Both the position numbers and the translations under genes were made by a program. Shown here piece after piece: positions 5,513 to 12,512 of a DNA stretch of 12,512 nucleotides. This DNA comes from Thioalkalivibrio sp. GTDB lineage: Bacteria > Pseudomonadota > Gammaproteobacteria > Ectothiorhodospirales > Ectothiorhodospiraceae. The notes beneath the pieces were generated by a model. It ran no database searches and was not told the origin of the DNA. It saw only the letters and a program-made list of their open reading frames with translations. Within the stretch, counting starts at the first letter, position 1. Every line of letters begins with the position of its first letter. The stretch is taken from contig SKOF01000437.1 of NCBI GenBank assembly GCA_007120155.1, positions 1 to 12,512 on the forward strand, in the 5' to 3' direction.

Positions 5513-7426
5513 TCAGTGCTGGCCCGCCGGCCCGCCGATGATACCTCCCTCGGGCGGTTTTTCCTCGGCGGGGGCGCCGCCACCGGCGGGCGGCTCGTCG
5601 TCGCTCCAGTCCATGGGCGGACGCGGCGTCCTGCCCTCCATGATGTCGTTGATCTGATCCACGTCGATGGTCTCGTACTTCATCAGCGCATCGGCCATGG
5701 TGTGAAGCCTGTCCATGTTCTGCTCTAGGATCTTCCTGGCCCTGTCGTAACTCGAGTCGATCACGCGGCGGATTTCCTCATCGATGGCGTGGGCGGTCTC
5801 GTCGGACATCTGCTTGTGCTGTGTCACCTGACGGCCCAGAAACACCTCGCCCTCGTCCTCACCATACGACAGCGGCCCCAGGCGGTCGGACAGGCCCCAC
5901 TTGGTGACCATGTTGCGGGCAATGGCGGTGGCCCGCTCGATATCGTTCGACGCGCCGGTGGTCACCTTGTCGTGCCCGAAGATGATCTCCTCGGCGATTC
6001 GTCCGCCGAACAGGGAGCAGATCTGGCTCTCCAGCCGCGTCTTGCTGTGGCTGTAGCGGTCCTCCTCGGGAAGGAACATGGTCACACCCAGTGCCCGGCC
6101 ACGCGGGATGATGCTCACCTTGTAAACCGGATCGTGCTCGGGCACCAGGCGTCCGACAATGGCGTGCCCCGCCTCATGGTAGGCGGTCAGCTTCTTCTCC
6201 GCATCGCTCATGACCATGGACTTGCGCTCGGCGCCCATCATGATCTTGTCCTTGGCACGCTCGAAATCGCTCATGTCCACCAGGCGCTTGTTGCCCCGGG
6301 CGGCGAACAGCGCCGCCTCGTTGACCAGGTTGGCCAGATCGGCCCCTGAGAAACCGGGGGTGCCGCGGGCGATAAAGTCCGCACGCACGTTCTCGGCCAC
6401 GGGGACCTTGCGCATGTGCACCTTGAGAATCTGTTCGCGTCCGCGTACGTCGGGCAGCGGCACCACCACCTGGCGGTCGAAACGGCCAGGGCGCAGCAGT
6501 GCCGGATCGAGCACGTCGGGGCGGTTGGTGGCGGCGATAATGATCACGCCTTCCGTACCCTCGAAGCCGTCCATCTCCACCAGCAACTGGTTAAGGGTCT
6601 GCTCGCGCTCATCGTGGCCGCCGCCCAGACCCGCGCCTCGGTGGCGACCCACCGCGTCGATCTCGTCGATGAAGATGATGCAGGGGGCATGCTTCTTGCC
6701 CTGCTCGAACATGTCGCGCACACGGCTCGCGCCGACGCCCACGAACATCTCCACGAAATCGGAGCCGGAGATGCTGAAGAACGGCACCTTGGCCTCGCCG
6801 GCGATGGCCTTGGCCAGCAGGGTCTTGCCGGTACCGGGCGAGCCCACCATGAGCACGCCGCGGGGAATCTTGCCGCCCAGTTTCTGGAACTTGGTGGGAT
6901 CACGCAGGAACTCCACCAGTTCCGCCACCTCGTCCTTGGCCTCGTCGCAGCCGGCCACGTCGGCGAAGGTGACCTTGACCTGGTCCTCGCTCATCATCTT
7001 GGCCTTGCTCTTGCCGAAGGACATGGCACCGCGACCGCCGGCTCCACCCTGCATCTGGCGCATGAAGTAGATCCACACCCCGATCAGCAGCAGCATGGGG
7101 AACCAGCTGATGAGGATATCCATCAGCAGGGAGCGGCGTTGAGGCTCCTGGGCGCGGATCTCCACATTATTGGCAAGTAGATCGCCGATCAGGCCCGGGT
7201 CATTGGGGCTGTAGGTGGTGAACTTCTCACCATTGAGCGTGGTGCCTTCGATGGTGTTGTCCTCGATGTACACGCTCTGGATCCGCCCCCCTTTCACCTC
7301 GCTGATGAATTCCGAATAGGACAGCGATTGCGGCTGGGCGGTGCGCGGGCTGAAGTTGTTGAAAACGGACATCAGCACGATGGCGATGACCGCCCAGATA
7401 ATCAGGTTTTTGACCAAGTCGTTCAA
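5513..7426 (-). CDS. ftsH: ATP-dependent zinc metalloprotease FtsH
   Basis: FtsH is a membrane-anchored AAA+ protease that degrades misassembled membrane proteins and regulatory substrates. The 637-residue protein has a membrane helix at about 5-22, a periplasmic domain (about 25-100), a second helix at about 104-122, and the AAA+ domain: Walker A GSPGTGKT at 195-202, pore loop FVGVG at 228-232, Walker B IIFIDE at 250-255, and the second region of homology with arginine fingers R312 and R315. The protease domain has HEAGH at 417-421 and the third zinc ligand D495 in GASND. The tail is Gly/Pro-rich. The start is TTG at 7426: the text from there (MNDLVKNLIIW) matches the family N-terminus, and GAGGTG lies 5 nt upstream. 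It follows rlmE by 102 nt and ends at a strong terminator. Confidence 0.97.
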   Translation of the reverse strand: MNDLVKNLIIWAVIAIVLMSVFNNFSPRTAQPQSLSYSEFISEVKGGRIQSVYIEDNTIEGTTLNGEKFTTYSPNDPGLIGDLLANNVEIRAQEPQRRSLLMDILISWFPMLLLIGVWIYFMRQMQGGAGGRGAMSFGKSKAKMMSEDQVKVTFADVAGCDEAKDEVAELVEFLRDPTKFQKLGGKIPRGVLMVGSPGTGKTLLAKAIAGEAKVPFFSISGSDFVEMFVGVGASRVRDMFEQGKKHAPCIIFIDEIDAVGRHRGAGLGGGHDEREQTLNQLLVEMDGFEGTEGVIIIAATNRPDVLDPALLRPGRFDRQVVVPLPDVRGREQILKVHMRKVPVAENVRADFIARGTPGFSGADLANLVNEAALFAARGNKRLVDMSDFERAKDKIMMGAERKSMVMSDAEKKLTAYHEAGHAIVGRLVPEHDPVYKVSIIPRGRALGVTMFLPEEDRYSHSKTRLESQICSLFGGRIAEEIIFGHDKVTTGASNDIERATAIARNMVTKWGLSDRLGPLSYGEDEGEVFLGRQVTQHKQMSDETAHAIDEEIRRVIDSSYDRARKILEQNMDRLHTMADALMKYETIDVDQINDIMEGRTPRPPMDWSDDEPPAGGGAPAEEKPPEGGIIGGPAGQH

Positions 7427-7483
7427 CGCGACACCTCAAGTGATTCGTCGTGCACCCTGTCCGTGTGCTGCATCATGCCGTGA

Positions 7484-7498
7484 GGTTCGATCCGAACC
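7484..7498. repeat. Perfect inverted repeat in the rlmE-ftsH spacer
   Basis: GGTTCG (7484-7489) and CGAACC (7493-7498) pair exactly around a 3-nt centre, 58 nt upstream of the ftsH TTG. On the minus strand a run of six T (7508-7503) comes before the hairpin, not after it, so it should not act as a terminator for rlmE. It could be an mRNA structure or a protein-binding site controlling ftsH. The sequence recalls a tRNA T arm, but no tRNA surrounds it. Confidence 0.5.
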
Positions 7499-7528
7499 CC
7501 GGAAAAAACGACACAGTTCGCTAGGACC

Positions 7529-8152
7529 TTACACCAGTTTGCGGCCCCGGGCCACCGCATACACCTCACGGGAGCGGGGTCTTGAGGCCTTGGGCTTTCG
7601 TATGCTGACCTTATCGAAGTCGCCGCGCAGATTCCGGACGTAATCGTCGAATTCGGTGCCCTGGAAGAGTTTGACCAGAAAATCCCCGCCCGGTTTCAGC
7701 ACCGTACGGGCCAGGTCCGCGGCGAGTTCGGCCAGATACATGGCGCGGGGCTGATCCACGGCGTCCACACCACTTATGTTGGGGGCCATATCCGACATCA
7801 CAAGGTCCGCCCCGCCCTCACCCAGAATCGAAAGGAGTGTCTCAAGCACCTCGGGCTCCCGAAAGTCCCCTTCGAGCACGGTCACACCCGGGATGGGCTC
7901 CATGGGCAGGATGTCGCTCGCCACTACGCGGCCCTTTCTGCCCACCAGTTCGGCGGCATACTGGGCCCAACCCCCCGGGGCCGCGCCCAGGTCCACCACC
8001 GTCATCCCCGGGCGCAGGAGACGGTCTTTCGCCTGAATCTCCTGGAGCTTGTACACGGCGCGGGAGCGATAGCCCTCCTGCTGGGCCCGTTTGACGAACT
8101 CGTCGTCAAAATGCTCCTTGAGCCAGCGGTGGCTGGTCTTGCTTCTGGCCAT
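7529..8152 (-). CDS. rlmE: 23S rRNA 2'-O-ribose U2552 methyltransferase RlmE (FtsJ/RrmJ)
   Basis: RlmE methylates the ribose of U2552 in the A loop of 23S rRNA, a late step of 50S assembly, using S-adenosylmethionine. The 207-residue protein has the SAM-binding VVDLGAAPGGW motif at 52-62 and the K-D-K-E catalytic set: K35 in RAVYKLQ, D121 in SDMAPN, K161 in VKLFQG and E196 in SREVY, each exactly three less than the E. coli numbers. The N-terminus MARSKTSHRWLKEHF closely matches pseudomonad RlmE and fixes the start, although no clear ribosome site precedes it. It lies upstream of ftsH as in E. coli, where the pair is heat-inducible; I could not find a usable sigma32 promoter here. It is divergent from yhbY. 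Confidence 0.96.
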   Translation of the reverse strand: MARSKTSHRWLKEHFDDEFVKRAQQEGYRSRAVYKLQEIQAKDRLLRPGMTVVDLGAAPGGWAQYAAELVGRKGRVVASDILPMEPIPGVTVLEGDFREPEVLETLLSILGEGGADLVMSDMAPNISGVDAVDQPRAMYLAELAADLARTVLKPGGDFLVKLFQGTEFDDYVRNLRGDFDKVSIRKPKASRPRSREVYAVARGRKLV

Positions 8153-8233
8153 GGGGTTGGTCCCGGGTCGTTTCAGTACCGACGGACTTGTGCCGTTTCG
8201 TGATCGTGTCCAGCGTCAAGGCCAGGGGCGTTT

Positions 8234-8250
8234 CGATGGATGCCGATGGA
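8234..8250. repeat. Short direct repeat in the rlmE/yhbY divergent region
   Basis: The 7-bp sequence CGATGGA occurs at 8234-8240 and again at 8244-8250, 10 bp apart, which is about one helix turn. It lies between the divergent genes. Such spacing suits a regulator binding one face of the DNA, but two 7-bp copies could also be chance. Confidence 0.3.
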
Positions 8251-8280
8251 GCGGCGCCCCATGAACGCGCCTTCAACCCG

Positions 8281-8289
8281 TGCTAAGCT
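8281..8289 (+). promoter_or_regulatory. Candidate extended -10 element for yhbY
   Basis: TGCTAAGCT has the TGn extension followed by a TAAGCT hexamer. It is 30 nt before the yhbY ATG and would give a leader of about 23 nt. No good -35 lies 16-18 bp upstream. The same TAAGCTYGCGC sequence occurs at the candidate tpiA promoter, which gives modest added support. Confidence 0.3.
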
Positions 8290-8318
8290 CGCGCTTCCAG
8301 CGACAGCCCGACGAATCC

Positions 8319-8618
8319 ATGGCCCTCTCCGACCAGCAGCGCAAACGACTCCGCACCCTGGCCCATCCCCGCAAACCCATCGTCACCGTGGGGCAGAAGG
8401 GGCTCACCGGCAACGTACTCGAGGAGATCCAGCTGGCACTCGGCCACCACGAACTGGTGAAGGTCAAGGTCAATGTCGCGGACCGTGACAGCCGCGATGC
8501 CGCGGTGCAGCGGATCTGCGATCATACCGGCGCCGATCTCGTCCAGCGCATCGGTTTCATTGCGACCCTGTTCCGCCCCAATCCGAACAAGAGCGATCAA
8601 GACAAAATCAAGGTCTGA
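8319..8618 (+). CDS. yhbY: YhbY/CRM-domain ribosome-associated RNA-binding protein
   Basis: YhbY is a small RNA-binding protein with a CRM (KH-like) fold that associates with pre-50S ribosomal particles. The 99-residue length is standard. The conserved GxxG loop is GQKG at 25-28, followed by the helix LTGNVLEEIQLAL and the strand ELVKVKV (45-51). The family ending LVQRIGFIATLFRPN is at 74-89, with a lysine-rich tail. The frame extends upstream to a GTG at 8280, but MALSDQQRKRLR at 8319 is the usual N-terminus. There is no obvious ribosome site before it. It diverges from rlmE, is convergent with greA (80-nt gap), and is the only plus-strand gene of the window. Confidence 0.94.
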   Translation: MALSDQQRKRLRTLAHPRKPIVTVGQKGLTGNVLEEIQLALGHHELVKVKVNVADRDSRDAAVQRICDHTGADLVQRIGFIATLFRPNPNKSDQDKIKV

Positions 8619-8698
8619 AGAGACCGGGGGGGAGGCGGCGGCATCGTGAACCCGGGCGGGTGAATCGAACCCTCGCCTTCCCTCCTGCACCTGCCCTT

Positions 8699-9171
8699 CT
8701 ATATGTACCTGACGGCCACGATCTCGTAATCCCTGTCACCGCCCGGGGCCTTGACGGTGACCACTTCCCCCTCCTCCTTGCCGATGAGGGCACGCGCGAT
8801 GGGGGAATTGATGGAGATCATGCCCTGCTTGATGTCCGCCTCGTCGTCACCGACGATCTGATAGGTTACCTCGGCACCCGTATCCTCGTCCGTCAGGTCC
8901 ACCGTGGCGCCGAACACCACCTTGCCACCGGCATTGAGATTCGTGACATCGATGATCTGGGCATTGGAGAGCTTGCTCTCGATCTCCTTGATACGCCCTT
9001 CGATGAAACCCTGCTCCTCGCGGGCGGCATGATACTCGGCGTTCTCCTTCAGGTCGCCGTGTTCACGAGCCTCGGCGATGGCGGCGATGACGCGCGGCCG
9101 CTCTTCGGTCTTGAGCCGCTGCAACTCGGCCTTGAGCTTGCTCGCACCGTTGACGGTCAGCGGGGTCTTGC

Positions 9172-9175
<4 letters not shown>
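8699..9175 (-). CDS. greA: Transcription elongation factor GreA
   Basis: GreA rescues backtracked RNA polymerase by inserting its coiled coil into the secondary channel and stimulating cleavage of the extruded RNA 3' end. The 158-residue protein matches E. coli GreA length. The N-terminal coiled coil spans about 10-75, and its acidic tip reads REHGDLKENAEYHAA with D41 and E44 in the E. coli positions. The C-terminal FKBP-like domain includes YQIVGDDEAD and ISINSPIARALIGKEEGE. The start codon overlaps the carB stop (ATGA), with AAGGAG 8 nt upstream inside carB, so translation is probably coupled. No intrinsic terminator with a T run follows it. Confidence 0.97.
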
Positions 9176-12393
<3,218 letters not shown>

Positions 12394-12438
12394 GGTTTTT
12401 ATGTAAGGCGTGAAGGGCAGGCGATAGGGGCGCTAAGG

Positions 12439-12460
12439 CAGGGAGTGCATCTCACTCCTG
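12439..12460 (-). other. Stem-loop in the carA-carB spacer
   Basis: On the minus strand GGAGTG and CACTCC pair around a 5-nt loop (AGATG), and two more pairs form outside if one C is bulged. It is followed by CCTTAGCG rather than a T run, so it is not an intrinsic terminator. It could protect the mRNA end or tune carB relative to carA. It partly overlaps the G-rich repeat, which may explain one of its arms. Confidence 0.4.
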
Positions 12461-12479
12461 TCCCCTTACCCCTCACCCC
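12452..12479 (-). repeat. Degenerate 7-bp G-rich tandem repeat at the end of carA
   Basis: Read on the minus strand there are four consecutive heptads: GGGGTGA, GGGGTAA, GGGGACA and GGAGTGA. The first two encode the last codons and the TAA stop of carA. The three GGGG runs are exactly 7 bp apart. The tract could form a G-rich secondary structure in the transcript, though a fourth GGGG run is missing. Confidence 0.6.
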
Positions 12480-12512
12480 TTTCCATCAATTCAACGAAAC
12501 GGTCGAACAGCG
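12466..12512 (-). CDS. carA: Carbamoyl-phosphate synthase small subunit (last codons only)
   Basis: CarA is the glutamine amidotransferase subunit that supplies ammonia to CarB. Only the last 14 full codons and the TAA stop (12468-12466) are inside the window. They read LFDRFVELMERGEG, which resembles the end of E. coli CarA (PLFDHFIELIEQ...). The position directly upstream of carB, in the same direction and 72 nt away, supports the call. The final RGEG residues are encoded by a G-rich repeat and look like a tail added to the conserved end. No catalytic part is visible. Confidence 0.85.
   Translation of the reverse strand, partial: LFDRFVELMERGEG

Noticed and set aside
5513..7426. Walker A serine (GSPGTGKT instead of GPPGTGKT) as a defect in FtsH
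   Set aside because: The position is variable among AAA+ proteins, and the catalytic lysine, threonine and all other motifs are intact.
8141..8170. Sigma32-like promoter for rlmE-ftsH (CTGAA, 15 bp, CCCCAT)
   Set aside because: The CCCCAT would include the rlmE ATG itself, so transcripts would start inside the gene. The -35 is also weak.
8191..8219. TTGACG as a -35 for rlmE on the minus strand
   Set aside because: No acceptable -10 lies 16-18 bp downstream (ACGGCA or nearby hexamers).
8640..8690. T-arm-like sequence GGGTTCGATTC downstream of greA (minus strand), possible tRNA remnant
   Set aside because: No matching acceptor stem, anticodon arm or CCA can be built around it, and upstream bases are greA codons; the T stem has mismatches.

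Overview
This GC-rich window holds conserved housekeeping genes of a gammaproteobacterium, probably from the Ectothiorhodospiraceae/Chromatiales or a nearby lineage. That placement is an inference from protein resemblance (FtsH, RlmE, GreA, CarB, NuoB) and from gene order: carA-carB-greA, yhbY facing away from rlmE-ftsH, then glmM-tpiA-secG-tRNA-Leu-nuoABCD. No transposase, integrase, CRISPR array, toxin pair, phage gene or biosynthetic cluster was seen. The window looks like core chromosome, and I do not claim an undescribed system.

Layout, left to right: (1) 1-2282, minus strand: the start of the complex I operon, nuoA-nuoB-nuoC-nuoD, with overlapping or closely spaced genes; nuoD runs off the left edge. 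(2) 2495-3792, minus strand: tpiA, secG and a tRNA-Leu(GAG) packed together, the tRNA 15 nt after the secG stop, so the three are probably on one transcript. (3) 3853-5199: glmM with a GTG start. (4) 5200-5512: a 313-nt noncoding stretch holding the ftsH terminator, a GC stem-loop and a candidate glmM promoter. The gene folP, which commonly sits here in gammaproteobacteria, is absent. (5) 5513-8152, minus strand: rlmE and ftsH (TTG start). (6) 8153-8318: a divergent control region. (7) 8319-8618, plus strand: yhbY, the only plus-strand gene. (8) 8699-12512, minus strand: carA (last codons only), carB and greA, with a 4-bp ATGA overlap between carB and greA.

The genes serve respiration (nuo), membrane protein export and quality control (secG, ftsH), ribosome maturation (rlmE, yhbY), transcript elongation (greA), cell-envelope precursor supply (glmM), glycolysis (tpiA) and pyrimidine/arginine precursor supply (carAB). 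Points worth a second look are small in scale: the missing folP, alternative start codons for ftsH and glmM, a degenerate 7-bp G-rich repeat that encodes the end of CarA and its stop codon, a perfect inverted repeat in the spacer of the candidate tpiA promoter, and several unexplained intergenic stem-loops.
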